From Jannaschia pagri (GTDB taxonomy: Bacteria > Pseudomonadota > Alphaproteobacteria > Rhodobacterales > Rhodobacteraceae), in assembly GCF_019655435.1 (NCBI RefSeq), contig NZ_BPFH01000004.1, positions 310,001-374,000 on the forward strand: a DNA stretch of 64,000 nt, given 5' to 3'. Every line of letters begins with the position of its first letter. Position 1 is the stretch's first letter. The notes under the pieces were generated by a model, which was not told the DNA's origin, made no database searches, and worked only from the letters and a program-made list of their open reading frames with translations. Both the position numbers and the translations under genes were made by a program. This document shows positions 53,326 through 62,999 of this stretch, in pieces.

Positions 53326-53379
53326 GCTGGATCATAGCCCGAAAACCCTTAGCGGCTGATTAACCTTGGGGCAGGCAAT

Positions 53380-53396
53380 CAATTGTCTGACATTTG
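53380..53396. promoter_or_regulatory. Palindromic operator, upstream copy, trkA region
   Basis: CAATTGTCTGACATTTG, a 17-base palindrome with one mismatched pair. It resembles the downstream copy at 53410 in all but two positions. The GTC-GAC core recalls GntR/FCD-family sites, but the regulator is unknown. Confidence 0.55.
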
Positions 53397-53409
53397 CCGA
53401 GCGTTCAGC

Positions 53410-53426
53410 CAAATGTCAGACATTTG
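53410..53426. promoter_or_regulatory. Palindromic operator, downstream copy, trkA region
   Basis: CAAATGTCAGACATTTG is a perfect 17-base palindrome around a central A. Its centre lies 30 bases from that of the first copy, about three helical turns, so two dimers could bind on the same DNA face. It is about 70 bases before the trkA start. Confidence 0.65.
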
Positions 53427-53496
53427 CCCTGCCCGTTGACCGTCCCGTGCCGCGCCCCTATCCAGAACGCCACGGCCACCGCCAAGGAGCGCAGGT

Positions 53497-54882
53497 TTGA
53501 AGGTTATCATCTGCGGCGCGGGTCAGGTGGGCTGGCAAATCGCCAGGCACCTCGCCGGAGAGCGCAACGACGTCACTGTCGTCGACAATAACCCCAGTTT
53601 GGTCAATCGCGCGACCGACACTTTGGATGTGCAGGGCATCACCGGTTTTGCCAGTTACCCCAACGTGTTAGAACGCGCTGGGGCCGAAGACGCCGACATG
53701 CTGATTGCGGCCACGCATTCAGACGAGGTCAACATGGTGACCTGCCAGGTTGCCCATTCTGTTTTCACGGTGCCGCGAAAAATCGCCCGGCTACGGGCGC
53801 AATCGTACCTGTCGGCCATCCGCAAGGATCTCTACCGCCGCGATCACCTGCCCATTGACGTGGTCATTTCGCCCGAGCGCGAAGTGGCCGAAGCCGCCTT
53901 GCGCCGTCTGCGCGCGCCAGAAGCCTTTGACATCGAAGAGTTCATGGAGGGGCGGGCGCAATTGATCGGGCTCGACCTGGACGCGGATTGCCCGGTTCTC
54001 GACACGCCCCTGCGACAGCTAAGCGAGTTGTTCAGCACGCTGCGGGCGGTCGTCGTCGGCCTGCGGCGCGGCTCTAGCGGACGACTGTTTGCGCCGGAAC
54101 CCGGCGATCAGCTTCAAGCAGGCGACCAAGCCTATATCCTGTGCCATACGGAGGACCTGGCCCGCACGCAGGAGATTTTCGGCAAGAGCGTCAAACGCCA
54201 AGAACGTGTCGTGTTGATTGGTGGCGGCAACGTCGGTCTGACTGTGGCCCGCGCGCTGGAGGCCGCGCCGGAAAGGATCCGCGCAAAGATGATCGAACGT
54301 GACCGGGTCTGTGCGGAAAAGGCCGCTGAGGCGCTGGAGCGGACGATTGTTCTGTCGGGCGATGGGCTGGATATTGAGCTGCTACGGGAGGCGAATATCG
54401 AACGGGCGGATGCGGTGCTCACCGTGACGGACGACGATAAGACCAATTTGCTGGCCGCCGTGCGGGCACGCACCGCCGGATGTTCCAAGACGATTGCCTT
54501 GATTAACGATCCGACGCTCGTACCCTTGATGGGGCCTTTGGGCATCGACGCCTATGTCAATCCACGACAGACGACGGTGAGTTCGATCCTGCGCCATGTG
54601 CGCCATGGGCGGGTCCGAAATGTCTATTCCGTGGGCGATGCCGAGGCCGAGGTGATCGAGGCACAGGTGATGTCCACCTCGCCGCTTGCCGGGAAACGGA
54701 TCCGCGACATCAGCTTCCCCGAGGGCGCGCTGGTCGGTGCGATCCAGAAATCCGGGGAAAAGGTTGTGCGACCGGGCGGCGGCACCATGATCGAGGAAGG
54801 CGACATCGTCGCGATCTTTGCGCTCTCGGCAGACGTGCCAGAGGTCGAGCGTTTGCTGCAAGTCCAGGTGGATTTCTTTTGA
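53497..54882 (+). CDS. trkA: TrkA, potassium uptake NAD-binding regulatory subunit
   Basis: A 461-residue TrkA with two RCK/KTN units. The first Rossmann fold starts KVIICGAGQVGWQIARHLAG, with a TrkA_C domain at about 140-225. The second starts VVLIGGGNVGLTVARAL, with a TrkA_C at about 370-455. It binds NAD(H)/ATP and gates TrkH. The start is TTG at 53497, with AAGGAGCGCAGG upstream. It overlaps trkH by four bases. Tandem palindromes upstream suggest specific regulation. Confidence 0.95.
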   Translation: MKVIICGAGQVGWQIARHLAGERNDVTVVDNNPSLVNRATDTLDVQGITGFASYPNVLERAGAEDADMLIAATHSDEVNMVTCQVAHSVFTVPRKIARLRAQSYLSAIRKDLYRRDHLPIDVVISPEREVAEAALRRLRAPEAFDIEEFMEGRAQLIGLDLDADCPVLDTPLRQLSELFSTLRAVVVGLRRGSSGRLFAPEPGDQLQAGDQAYILCHTEDLARTQEIFGKSVKRQERVVLIGGGNVGLTVARALEAAPERIRAKMIERDRVCAEKAAEALERTIVLSGDGLDIELLREANIERADAVLTVTDDDKTNLLAAVRARTAGCSKTIALINDPTLVPLMGPLGIDAYVNPRQTTVSSILRHVRHGRVRNVYSVGDAEAEVIEAQVMSTSPLAGKRIRDISFPEGALVGAIQKSGEKVVRPGGGTMIEEGDIVAIFALSADVPEVERLLQVQVDFF

Positions 54883-56414
54883 ACGATCTCGCCGGCGGCA
54901 CGGCCCGACGGCGGGTGCCGTTGTTGGTGTGGCTGGCCGGGATCCTATCGGCGTCGATGTATGTGCCCGCCATTCATGCTGTGCTGCGGGATGCCCATTT
55001 CGAGGGGCGTGTCTTCTTTTACTGGGGCACGATTCTGCTGTTTCTGACCGGGGCTGTGGCCATTGCCAGCGCCCGCGAGAGGTCGTCGAACGTGACGCGC
55101 AGCCATTTGGTCGCTCTGCTGGGTGCCTTGACGTTACTGCCGGGGATGGCAGCAATTCCGCTGTGGGAAGTCCTGGCCAACACACGGCCCGTGAATGCCT
55201 ACGTCGAGATGGTGGCGGCGATCACGACAACGGGCGGGACGCTTTTCGCGCCAACCCGATTGTCGGAAACCCTGCATCTCTGGCGCGCTGTGGTCGGATG
55301 GCAGGGTGGGTTGCTTATGCTCGTGGCCGCCGTTGCGATCTTGGACCCGCTGCGCCTGGGCGGCTTTGAGGTGACCGAAGCGACGGCTATCCGCCGGGGC
55401 GCCAGTGTCACAACACGGATCCAGACGCCGGACCCGGAGATTCGGCTCCTACGCTCGCTTCGGGTCATCGGCCCGATCTATGCTGTTTTGACGGGGGCGC
55501 TGTGGGCCTTTTTGGTTGCAGCGGGGGAGACGCCGACACGGGCCGTCATCCATGCCATGTCGACACTGTCGACGTCAGGCATCACGGCACGGACGGGGAT
55601 GGTCGATAATGGCGCGGGGATCATCGGTGAGATGGCAGTCTTTGCGTTTTTGCTTTTCGCGGTGACCCGCATTGCCTTTACCGAGGAGCGGTGGCGGGAT
55701 CGCCTTACACGTCTGCCGGACAATCGAGAATTACGAATTGCCGCCGCAATTGTTGGATCTGTTTCGGTGTTACTGCTCTTGCGCCATTGGGTGTTCGCCT
55801 TGGATGTGCAGGCCGAAACGGATGCCTTGGGCGCCTTGCGCGCCCTTTGGGGCACGGCCTTTACGGTCCTGTCCTTTCTCACAACCACCGGGTGGGAGAG
55901 CACCGATTGGGCCACCGCGCGGACGTGGTCAGGCTTGGATACACCGATTGTCCTGTTGCTCGGGTTGGCGCTGTTTGGGGGCGGTGTCGCGACGACGGCG
56001 GGTGGGGTTAAACTGCTGCGGATTTATGCGCTCTACGAACATGGGCGGCGCGAGATACATTTGCTTGTCCATCCCCATGGAATCGCGGGCGGGGCGGGCG
56101 CGCGCACCCGTTTGCCGATGCGCGGGGTCGAGGCGGCTTGGGTCTTCTTCATGCTGTTTGCCCTTGGCATTGGCGCAGTCACCCTGGCCCTATCGATCAC
56201 CGGTGTCAGCTTTACCAATGCGATGATCCTGGCGATTTCTGCTCTGACGACGACGGGTCCCTTGGCGGATATCGCCCTGGGAACGGGGCCCGCGACGGGT
56301 ATCGGGACGTTATCGGATGCGGCAAAGATCATTTGGGCAGGGGCGATGGTTCTCGGTAGGTTAGAGACCTTGGCCCTCATCGCGCTTTTCAATCCGGATT
56401 TCTGGCGCAAATGA
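54879..56414 (+). CDS. trkH: TrkH-family potassium uptake protein
   Basis: A 511-residue potassium channel-like permease of the Trk/Ktr family with repeated pore segments. Selectivity-filter-like stretches appear as ITTTGGTLF, STLSTSGITA, LTTTGWEST and LTTTGPLAD, giving the four pore loops, between about ten membrane segments. The start is TTG at 54879 in a TTGA overlap with the trkA stop. It forms the uptake pore with TrkA as gate. hfq follows 129 bases on. Confidence 0.93.
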   Translation: MNDLAGGTARRRVPLLVWLAGILSASMYVPAIHAVLRDAHFEGRVFFYWGTILLFLTGAVAIASARERSSNVTRSHLVALLGALTLLPGMAAIPLWEVLANTRPVNAYVEMVAAITTTGGTLFAPTRLSETLHLWRAVVGWQGGLLMLVAAVAILDPLRLGGFEVTEATAIRRGASVTTRIQTPDPEIRLLRSLRVIGPIYAVLTGALWAFLVAAGETPTRAVIHAMSTLSTSGITARTGMVDNGAGIIGEMAVFAFLLFAVTRIAFTEERWRDRLTRLPDNRELRIAAAIVGSVSVLLLLRHWVFALDVQAETDALGALRALWGTAFTVLSFLTTTGWESTDWATARTWSGLDTPIVLLLGLALFGGGVATTAGGVKLLRIYALYEHGRREIHLLVHPHGIAGGAGARTRLPMRGVEAAWVFFMLFALGIGAVTLALSITGVSFTNAMILAISALTTTGPLADIALGTGPATGIGTLSDAAKIIWAGAMVLGRLETLALIALFNPDFWRK

Positions 56415-56543
56415 CCAAACTGCCGCGCTACGTAATTTCACGGCATCGGGGGGTGGAACTTTTTGTCAAGCCTGCCCATAACTGTCCCATGGTAAACGAC
56501 GGCCCCTGCGAAACGGGCCGCGCACGCACAGGGACGAGCAGAC

Positions 56544-56792
56544 ATGGCTTCGGATAAGCAGAACCTTCAGGACGCCTTCCTTAACCACGTCCGCAAAACA
56601 AAGGTGCCTGTGACGATCTTCCTGATAAACGGCGTTAAGCTTCAGGGTGTGATCACATGGTTCGACAATTTCTGTGTCTTGCTGCGCCGCGACGGGCAGA
56701 GCCAGCTTGTCTATAAGCATGCGATCTCGACCGTGATGCCGGCCCAGCCGATTTCCCTCTACAATGGCGAGGACGATTCTGGCGGATCGTAA
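56544..56792 (+). CDS. hfq: Hfq, RNA chaperone
   Basis: An 82-residue Hfq. The Sm1 motif lies in [20 protein letters not shown] and Sm2 in [10 protein letters not shown]. The N-terminal [15 protein letters not shown] is the usual helix. It pairs small RNAs with mRNAs and forms hexamers. The acidic tail (GEDDSGGS) is short. It overlaps the hflX start by 29 bases, and hfq-hflX is a conserved pair. GGGACGAGCAGAC precedes the ATG. Confidence 0.97.
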   Translation: MASDKQNLQDAFLNHVRKTKVPVTIFLINGVKLQGVITWFDNFCVLLRRDGQSQLVYKHAISTVMPAQPISLYNGEDDSGGS

Positions 56793-58170
56793 CTCAACCC
56801 ACACGACTGAGGTGCGCGATACGCGCGCCCTTGTCCTGCACCCGGATACACGTGGGGGCGACCGATCCGGTCGCGACCCGTCACTTGCGTTGCAAGAAGC
56901 GGTGTCCCTTGCCCATGCCCTGCCCGGGTTAGAGGTCATCGGCAGCGATGTCGTCCGCCTGCCCAAGCCCCATCCTGGCATGTTGTTCGGGTCCGGCAAG
57001 GTCGAGGAATTGGGAGCGCGGATTCACGATCAAGATATCGAGTTGATCCTGATCGACGGCGCAGTCACGCCCGTTCAACAGCGGAACCTGGAAAAGGCCT
57101 GGAAGGTCAAACTCCTCGATCGGACCTCGCTGATCTTGGAAATCTTCGGCGATCGAGCGGCAACCCGGGAAGGGGTTCTGCAAGTGGATTTGGCCGCGCT
57201 GACCTATCAGCGGACGCGCCTTGTTCGGGCTTGGACACACTTGGAACGCCAACGCGGTGGATTGGGTTTTGTCGGCGGTCCCGGCGAAACCCAGATCGAG
57301 GCCGATCGCCGCGCCATCGACGAGCAGATGACAAAGCTGCGGCGCCAGTTGGCCAAGGTGGTCAAGACCCGCGAATTGCACCGCGCCGCGCGGGCCAAGG
57401 TGCCATATCCCGTCGTGGCCTTCGTGGGTTACACAAACGCGGGGAAATCCACGTTGTTCAACCGGCTCACCGGCGCGGATGTCATGGCCAAAGACATGTT
57501 GTTCGCGACGCTGGACCCTACGATGCGGGCGGTCAATTTGGACATCGAAGGGACGAACGGTTTTGACGTAATCCTGTCCGATACGGTCGGGTTCATCTCT
57601 GATTTGCCGACGCAATTGGTCGCAGCGTTCCGCGCCACCTTGGAAGAAGTCCTCGATGCGGACTTGATCCTGCATGTGCGTGACATCAGCCACCCCGAGA
57701 CGGATGCGCAGGCGGCGGACGTTGAAACGATCCTGGAGCAACTCGGTCTGCCAGAGGACGTGCCGCGCCTGGAGATGTGGAACAAGGCCGATGCCCTATC
57801 GCCCGAGGATCTGGAGGCCGCGCGCAATGTGGCGGCGCGGCGCGACGACGTCTATCTTGGCTCGGCCTTGACGGGGGACGGGCTAGACGCGCTGCTGGCG
57901 CGCGTGGCGGGCGACCTGGCCGAAACCTTGGAAGAGGTGGAAATCCTGCTGCCATTCGCCGAGGGCCGTGCGCGCGCCTGGCTCCATGATGAGGGCGCCG
58001 TCCTGGCGGAGACGCCGACAGACAGCGGAACCAGCGTTCAGGTGCGCTGGACGCCGCGGCAGGCGGCGCGCTTCGCAGGGGCATTCCCGCAGATTGACCT
58101 GCCAAACCGGCCAGACCCTGAGCGCGAAACGCCCGAGGCGGATCCGAACACCGCACCCTGGACGCCTTAA
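56764..58170 (+). CDS. hflX: HflX, ribosome-associated GTPase
   Basis: A 468-residue GTPase. The N-terminal HflX domain ([34 protein letters not shown]) is followed by a coiled region. The G domain shows G1 [12 protein letters not shown]3 DTVGFI and G4 NKAD. The diagnostic [19 protein letters not shown] lies before the G domain. It splits or rescues stalled ribosomes under stress in E. coli. The ATG at 56764 starts within hfq. An acidic, proline-rich tail ends the protein. Confidence 0.94.
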   Translation: MARTILADRNSTHTTEVRDTRALVLHPDTRGGDRSGRDPSLALQEAVSLAHALPGLEVIGSDVVRLPKPHPGMLFGSGKVEELGARIHDQDIELILIDGAVTPVQQRNLEKAWKVKLLDRTSLILEIFGDRAATREGVLQVDLAALTYQRTRLVRAWTHLERQRGGLGFVGGPGETQIEADRRAIDEQMTKLRRQLAKVVKTRELHRAARAKVPYPVVAFVGYTNAGKSTLFNRLTGADVMAKDMLFATLDPTMRAVNLDIEGTNGFDVILSDTVGFISDLPTQLVAAFRATLEEVLDADLILHVRDISHPETDAQAADVETILEQLGLPEDVPRLEMWNKADALSPEDLEAARNVAARRDDVYLGSALTGDGLDALLARVAGDLAETLEEVEILLPFAEGRARAWLHDEGAVLAETPTDSGTSVQVRWTPRQAARFAGAFPQIDLPNRPDPERETPEADPNTAPWTP

Positions 58171-58306
58171 ATTTGCTCAATGCCGGGATCGTATCGCGAA
58201 CCGCAACGTGTCGTTTCCCGATCTGCGTTTACGTCTAGAATAAGATGTTGCTATGACGAAAGTGTGGCGGGGGGCGGCGCCTAAGCACATTATGCGGGAT
58301 TGAGAT

Positions 58307-58936
58307 ATGAAACACCTCCTAGTTTGCGCATCCATCGCCCTTGGCGCGACGGCAGGGACAAGTCAGGCCGCCGTTGTTTTGTTCGACGATCAAGCCTCTT
58401 TCACGGCGGCGTTGGGCGGGCTGGTTCTGACGCTCGACGATTTCAGTTCCGATATTGCTGCGGCGCCATCCATTAAGTTCTCCAGTGGCGTGACCTCGAC
58501 CATTGTCGGCGGAGCCCCCTTTGTAGACGACAATAGTGTCCGGTTTGGGCGGTTTGAGACGGGCGTGGACGAAGATGGCACCATCGGGGCCTTCTCAACG
58601 GATTTTCTGTTCCCGAGCAGCGTGACCGCCCTGGCCTTCGACTATGCGGGCCTGCGCGCGCAGGAGACTGTCCTCACAACCGGCGGGCAGGATTTCGTCA
58701 TTGAGCGCAATGGTGCCGCTGGGACGAACAGCAACGGGTTCTTTGGATTGATCTCCGATGACAGCTTCTCCTTTGCAAGCTTCCGCAGCATTGCGACAGG
58801 TCAAGCGGATGAGTTCACCATCGACAATCTCCGGTTTGGGGCCCCGGCGCCCGTGCCGTTGCCCGCGTCGGCCCTGTTGCTCTTGGCCGCGATTGGATCC
58901 TTCTTCGGATTGAGACGAGCCAAGGCGAGGACCTGA
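58307..58936 (+). CDS. VPLPA-CTERM sorting-domain exported protein
   Basis: A 209-residue secreted protein. The N-terminal signal peptide is HLLVCASIALGATAGTSQAA. The central beta-rich region (about 25-180) has no recognised catalytic motif. The C-terminal VPLPASALLLLAAIGSFFG then RRAKAR is the VPLPA-CTERM signal recognised by exosortase-type sorting enzymes in Rhodobacterales. The protein is probably moved to the surface and processed at this signal. No exosortase is in the window. There is no good ribosome site in view; GGGATTGAGAT precedes the ATG. Confidence 0.82.
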   Translation: MKHLLVCASIALGATAGTSQAAVVLFDDQASFTAALGGLVLTLDDFSSDIAAAPSIKFSSGVTSTIVGGAPFVDDNSVRFGRFETGVDEDGTIGAFSTDFLFPSSVTALAFDYAGLRAQETVLTTGGQDFVIERNGAAGTNSNGFFGLISDDSFSFASFRSIATGQADEFTIDNLRFGAPAPVPLPASALLLLAAIGSFFGLRRAKART

Positions 58937-59048
58937 GCACCGACCGCTTGCCTGCGGGGCAGGGGTGACAGGCAATGACCATTCTGGTATGTTTCGTCAT
59001 GATCGGGCCGTCAGAGCCCGGCTGAGCAGACATTGACAGGATACACCC

Positions 59049-59606
59049 ATGACCGCTTTTTCGCGTCGCCGCTTTATCGTGGCGGCATCCGCTCCGTTCG
59101 CCGTGGCCGCATGTGGTAACGGCGTGGGCAGCACCGGCGGAGGCCGGATTGACGCCCGTGTGGATGAAGCCACCAACTTCATGTACGACACGCTGCCCGA
59201 AACCCAGACATTGGCCTCGAAGTCCGCAGGCGTTCTGATGATGCCGCTGATTACGGAGGCCGGTTTCGGCATCGGCGGTGGCTTTGGTCGCGGTGCGTTG
59301 CGGATCGATAACGTGACCGTGGATTACTATTCCTCGACGAATGCCTCCATCGGGCTGCAAATCGGGGCGCAGCAATATGCCCATGCGCTGTTCTTCATGA
59401 CGCCAGCCTCGCTGAATAGCTTCAGGTCCTCACCGGGCTGGGTCGCTGGGGCGGATCTAGAATATGCGGTCTCGTCCAATTCTGGCGCGCTGACCACGGA
59501 CACCACATCGCTGCTGACACCGGTTGTGGCCGTCGTTTTCGGTCAGGCGGGCTTGATCGCGGGCGCCACCGTCGAGGGTCAGAAATACAACCGCATCATT
59601 CCCTGA
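59049..59606 (+). CDS. YSC84-related putative lipoprotein
   Basis: A 185-residue protein. An RR-containing signal (SRRRFIVAASAPFAVAAC) ends in a lipobox Cys, which suggests Tat or Sec export and lipid anchoring. The mature region matches the YSC84/Ysc84 lipid-binding family: LASKSAGVLMMPLITEAGFGI, GGGFGRGALRI and LTPVVAVVFGQAGLIAGATV near the end. Bacterial members are of unknown function; eukaryotic ones bind phosphoinositides. CATTGACAGGATACACCC precedes the ATG. Confidence 0.86.
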   Translation: MTAFSRRRFIVAASAPFAVAACGNGVGSTGGGRIDARVDEATNFMYDTLPETQTLASKSAGVLMMPLITEAGFGIGGGFGRGALRIDNVTVDYYSSTNASIGLQIGAQQYAHALFFMTPASLNSFRSSPGWVAGADLEYAVSSNSGALTTDTTSLLTPVVAVVFGQAGLIAGATVEGQKYNRIIP

Positions 59607-59779
59607 CGCCCAGACGTCAGAGGTTGAAATGGCCCCTTGCGCCGGATCGGCGCCTGGGGTAGCCCGCGCACACTTCACAGGCGGGGGCGGGCCCCTGGGG
59701 GAGACATCCCTAGACGGTCCACCGGTTGAGCAGATGCTCTGATCCCCCGCTCAGGTTAAAACCGGAAAGGATATGGATC

Positions 59780-60571
59780 ATGGCAGTGCCTGATTTCTCC
59801 CTGCGTCAGTTGTTGGAAGCTGGCGTTCACTTTGGACACCAGACCCAGCGTTGGAACCCCCGTATGGCTCCGTATATCTACGGCGCTAAGAACGGCATTC
59901 ACATCATGGATCTGACGCAGACCGTCCCGATGTTGGACCAGGCGCTGCAGGTCGTGAGCGACACCGTCGCCCGTGGCGGTCGCATCCTCTTCGTCGGTAC
60001 CAAGCGCCAGGCTCAAAAGCCCGTCGCAGAAGCCGCCGAGATGTGCGCGCAGTACTACATGAACCACCGTTGGCTGGGCGGCACGCTGACCAACTGGAAG
60101 ACCGTGTCCAACTCGATCAACCGTCTGAAGGCGATTGACGAGGCGATGGAAGCTGGCTTCGAAGGCCTCACCAAGAAAGAGCGCCTGGGCATGGAGCGTG
60201 ACCAGCAGAAGCTGCAAGCCTCGCTGGGCGGTATCCGTGAGATGGGCGGCCTGCCGGACCTTCTGTTCATCATCGACGTGAACAAAGAAGACCTGGCCAT
60301 CGCCGAAGCCAAGAAGCTGGGCATCCCGGTTGTGGCCGTCGTGGACACCAACTGCTCGCCCGAGGGTGTGGATTACGTGATCCCCGGCAACGATGATGCG
60401 GCCCGCGCCATTGCGCTGTATTGCGATCTCGTGTCCCGCGCGGCCTTGGACGGCATGACTGCACAGCTGGGTGCCGCCGGTGTCGACATCGGCGCCATGG
60501 AAGAGGCCCTTGAGGAAGAGATCGACCCCGGTGCGGCTGAAGAGCCCGCCGCTGAGGAAACCTCGGCCTGA
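59780..60571 (+). CDS. rpsB: 30S ribosomal protein S2
   Basis: A 263-residue S2 with the N-terminal [20 protein letters not shown] and [53 protein letters not shown] and the C-terminal acidic extension ([16 protein letters not shown]) are typical of alphaproteobacteria. Start at 59780 with AAAGGAT upstream. It is followed by tsf, as in most bacteria. A small stem lies between them at 60604-60625. Confidence 0.98.
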   Translation: MAVPDFSLRQLLEAGVHFGHQTQRWNPRMAPYIYGAKNGIHIMDLTQTVPMLDQALQVVSDTVARGGRILFVGTKRQAQKPVAEAAEMCAQYYMNHRWLGGTLTNWKTVSNSINRLKAIDEAMEAGFEGLTKKERLGMERDQQKLQASLGGIREMGGLPDLLFIIDVNKEDLAIAEAKKLGIPVVAVVDTNCSPEGVDYVIPGNDDAARAIALYCDLVSRAALDGMTAQLGAAGVDIGAMEEALEEEIDPGAAEEPAAEETSA

Positions 60572-60603
60572 TTGAACGACCCTCGGGTCATCAATCGGTT
60601 ACA

Positions 60604-60625
60604 GGGCGCGGCTACGGCTGCGCCC
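60604..60625 (+). terminator. Small hairpin between rpsB and tsf
   Basis: GGGCGC (60604-60609) pairs with GCGCCC (60620-60625). No T-run follows. It may attenuate or stabilise the rpsB-tsf mRNA. Confidence 0.35.
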
Positions 60626-60649
60626 ATCCCATTCTGAAGGAGACAGATC

Positions 60650-61525
60650 ATGGCGATTACGGCTGCTATGGTGAAAGAACTGCGCGATTCCACCGGCGCA
60701 GGCATGATGGATGCCAAGAAGGCGCTGACCGAAAACGACGGCGACATGCAGGCCGCCGTGGATTGGTTGCGCACCAAGGGTCTGGCGAAAGCTGCTAAGA
60801 AATCCGGCCGCACAGCCGCCGAAGGTCTGGTTGCCGTCGCCGTGGGGCAGGGCGCTGCTGTCGCCGTCGAAGTGAACTCCGAGACGGACTTCGTCGCGAA
60901 GAATGCCGAGTTCCAAGGCATGGTCGAAGGCATCGCCCAGGCGGCCTTGGCCGTTGACGACGTCGACGCCCTGAAAGCTGCGGATATGGGCGGCAAAACC
61001 GTCGAAGCCACTGTGACCGACAAGATCGCGACCATTGGTGAGAACATGTCCGTGCGCCGTATGGCGAAGATCGCTGGCGGTTCGGTCGTGTCCTACGTGC
61101 ACAACGCTGCGGCCCCCGGCATGGGCAAGATCGGCGTTCTGGTCGCTCTGTCCGGTGACAACGACGCCTTCGGGAAGCAGGTTGCCATGCACGTCGCAGC
61201 CGTGAACCCCGCGTCGCTCTCCGAAGCCGACCTGGATCCGGCCGTTGTCGAAAAAGAGCGTCAGGTTCAGATCGACATCGCGCGCGAATCCGGCAAGCCC
61301 GAAGCCGTCATCGAAAAGATGATCGTCGGCCGGATGAAGAAGTACATGTCCGAAGTGACCCTGCTCAATCAGTCGTTCGTGGTGAACCCGGACCTGACGG
61401 TCGCGAAAGCCGCCGAAGAGGCTGGTGTCGAAATCACGGGCTTTGTTCGCTTGGAAGTTGGCGAAGGCATCGAGGTCGTTAAGGAAGACTTTGCCGCCGA
61501 AGTCGCGAAAGCCGCTCAGGGTTGA
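60650..61525 (+). CDS. tsf: Elongation factor Ts
   Basis: A 291-residue guanine nucleotide exchange factor for EF-Tu. The N-terminal domain has [20 protein letters not shown], and the core has [27 protein letters not shown] precedes the ATG. A strong terminator follows at 61549-61585. Confidence 0.98.
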   Translation: MAITAAMVKELRDSTGAGMMDAKKALTENDGDMQAAVDWLRTKGLAKAAKKSGRTAAEGLVAVAVGQGAAVAVEVNSETDFVAKNAEFQGMVEGIAQAALAVDDVDALKAADMGGKTVEATVTDKIATIGENMSVRRMAKIAGGSVVSYVHNAAAPGMGKIGVLVALSGDNDAFGKQVAMHVAAVNPASLSEADLDPAVVEKERQVQIDIARESGKPEAVIEKMIVGRMKKYMSEVTLLNQSFVVNPDLTVAKAAEEAGVEITGFVRLEVGEGIEVVKEDFAAEVAKAAQG

Positions 61526-61857
61526 TTTCGGTTCAGCTCGCAAGAAGCGGCGGCGTCGAGGGGAAGTCTCGACGCCGCCTTTTTTGTTCGGGACTGGGCC
61601 TGGGGATAAGACAATGTCCCAAAAACTGCTCGGGTCCCGGGGGAAATACCCCGAGACACCTCGCATTGCCGAAACTCATCGACCCGAACCGGATGACCGG
61701 TGAATGCGTCGGCCATTCCAAATCCGATTAGTCCATGGCGCAATTGCCATCACTCACAAGACAAGTATCTGTTTACACCTTTACCTTGGGTCAGTAAGTC
61801 GGGTTTTCCTTACCTAACGGTCAAAAATTTGCATCCCATTGGTCGGGCTGCAAACTT
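61526..61857. other. Gap between tsf and the luxR-type gene
   Basis: 332 bases. It holds the tsf terminator at 61549-61585. Beyond it I see an imperfect stem around 61628-61654 (CTCGGG with CCCGAG) and AT-richer sequence from about 61740. No credible gene is present; a 29-codon frame from ATG 61614 has no supporting features. Confidence 0.5.
61549..61585 (+). terminator. Rho-independent terminator after tsf
   Basis: GGCGGCGTCGAG (61549-61560) and CTCGACGCCGCC (61568-61579) form a perfect 12-bp stem with a 7-base loop, followed by a run of six T. Confidence 0.95.
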
Positions 61858-62613
61858 TCATGCTTGGTAGACGTGAAATTGGTTCTGAACCGCGGCCTTT
61901 AGGATCGCTTGTGCCGTCGTTTCGACGTCCAATGCCTCGCGGGCGAGTCGCAGATGCTTCTCCACGGTCGCAGGATTTCGGCCCAAAACGTCGGCAACAT
62001 CCTGGACGGTTTTCCCATCTGCGACGAGTTCAAGAACTTCACGTTGGCGCGGGGTCAAGCGGTGTCCGTGGGTGCCATAGGGCAGGGACAGAATCGTCAG
62101 ATGGGTTACGTGATTGATCAGCTCAATTTCGGCACCGTGTTTTTCCCAGACGGCGTCAACCTCGTCCTGGGTCATGTTGCTCGCGGCCAGGCCAATGCCA
62201 TGACCCGACCGCGCAGACGTGCGCGGAAAACTGATCCCATAGCCCGCGACCACGCCCTGGGTTCTGTTGAATTCACAGACGCGCATTTCAGCCGGTGTCA
62301 GCCGCCCTTGGATGTAGTCTTCTGTGATCTCACGCCAGCTTCGGCTGCCCGTATGATTCATCGCCCAGCGAACCATCGGTGCGTCCCGGAACAAACCACC
62401 ATCGAGGTAGACGTCGTTGAACGCTTTCGGATAGGTGGACAGGATCAATGCGTCCCGCATATCACCCATGCCACGGTCCGTCCGAAAGCGCGTAGCGGCA
62501 TACAGAATATAGTCAAACCCGTAGCTTGCCATACGATCTTGATGCATGGGCCAAAGGTCTTCGAGCGTTGTAATCTGCGTGACGGTCAGCAGATAGCCCT
62601 GAATGTCCGACAT
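61858..62613 (-). CDS. LuxR-type regulator with autoinducer-binding domain, no LuxI nearby
   Basis: A 251-residue protein. The N-terminal autoinducer-binding domain spans about 15-165, and the C-terminal LuxR helix-turn-helix (LTPRQREVLELVADGKTVQD, then VADVLGRNPATVEKHLRLAR) about 180-240. Aligning by eye with TraR, the acyl-homoserine-lactone contacts read Phe65 in place of Trp57, Tyr69 kept, Asp77 kept, Ala78 for Pro71, and Trp93 kept. Ligand binding may therefore differ. No luxI-type synthase is in the window. Start at 62613 follows GGGGACTTAGC. It is convergent with tsf and divergent from choX. Confidence 0.87.
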   Translation of the reverse strand: MSDIQGYLLTVTQITTLEDLWPMHQDRMASYGFDYILYAATRFRTDRGMGDMRDALILSTYPKAFNDVYLDGGLFRDAPMVRWAMNHTGSRSWREITEDYIQGRLTPAEMRVCEFNRTQGVVAGYGISFPRTSARSGHGIGLAASNMTQDEVDAVWEKHGAEIELINHVTHLTILSLPYGTHGHRLTPRQREVLELVADGKTVQDVADVLGRNPATVEKHLRLAREALDVETTAQAILKAAVQNQFHVYQA

Positions 62614-62999
62614 GCTAAGTCCCCGCGATGACCATGCTTTTGCGTCAGAAGTCTTGTATGGTTGCAATGTGAAAAGCGACAGTAGTCATCCAGTCAGCGT
62701 TAGTAATTTTACATAACTATGATTATACAGCTTTCCTTTAGGTGTATCCGGTATCAAAGACCGCAACGTAAAACTCAGAAGATTGCTTCAAAGGACGTGA
62801 GACCTTGTCGAAGCGCTTCGCATGGAAAACGCCTGCGGACGTCTTCCACGACAAAGATCACGAAAGACCTGGGTCAATGCCTCCCGCAGGCAGGTCTGCG
62901 TTCCCGGTAACAATGTTTCTGATCGGGCGCTGTCACCTTGCACGTCGGGTCGTGATGACGTCTACATAGCGCAAAAGATGACCCGGGGAGACCGACCCA
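62614..62999. other. Divergent intergenic region luxR-type/choX
   Basis: 386 bases without a gene. Contains the palindrome at 62809-62820; the part nearest the luxR-type start (62660-62760) is AT-rich and probably holds its promoter. I found no clear lux box, riboswitch or EcfG box. Confidence 0.45.
62809..62820. promoter_or_regulatory. Palindrome upstream of choX
   Basis: CGAAGCGCTTCG, a perfect 12-base palindrome with the GCGC centre seen in some LacI-type operators. It is 180 bases before choX and 196 bases before the divergent luxR-type gene; which it serves is unclear. Confidence 0.35.

Noticed and set aside
61614-61703. 29-codon frame after the tsf terminator
   Set aside because: A plausible ribosome site precedes it, but the product is short, has no features and lies among stem-loops.
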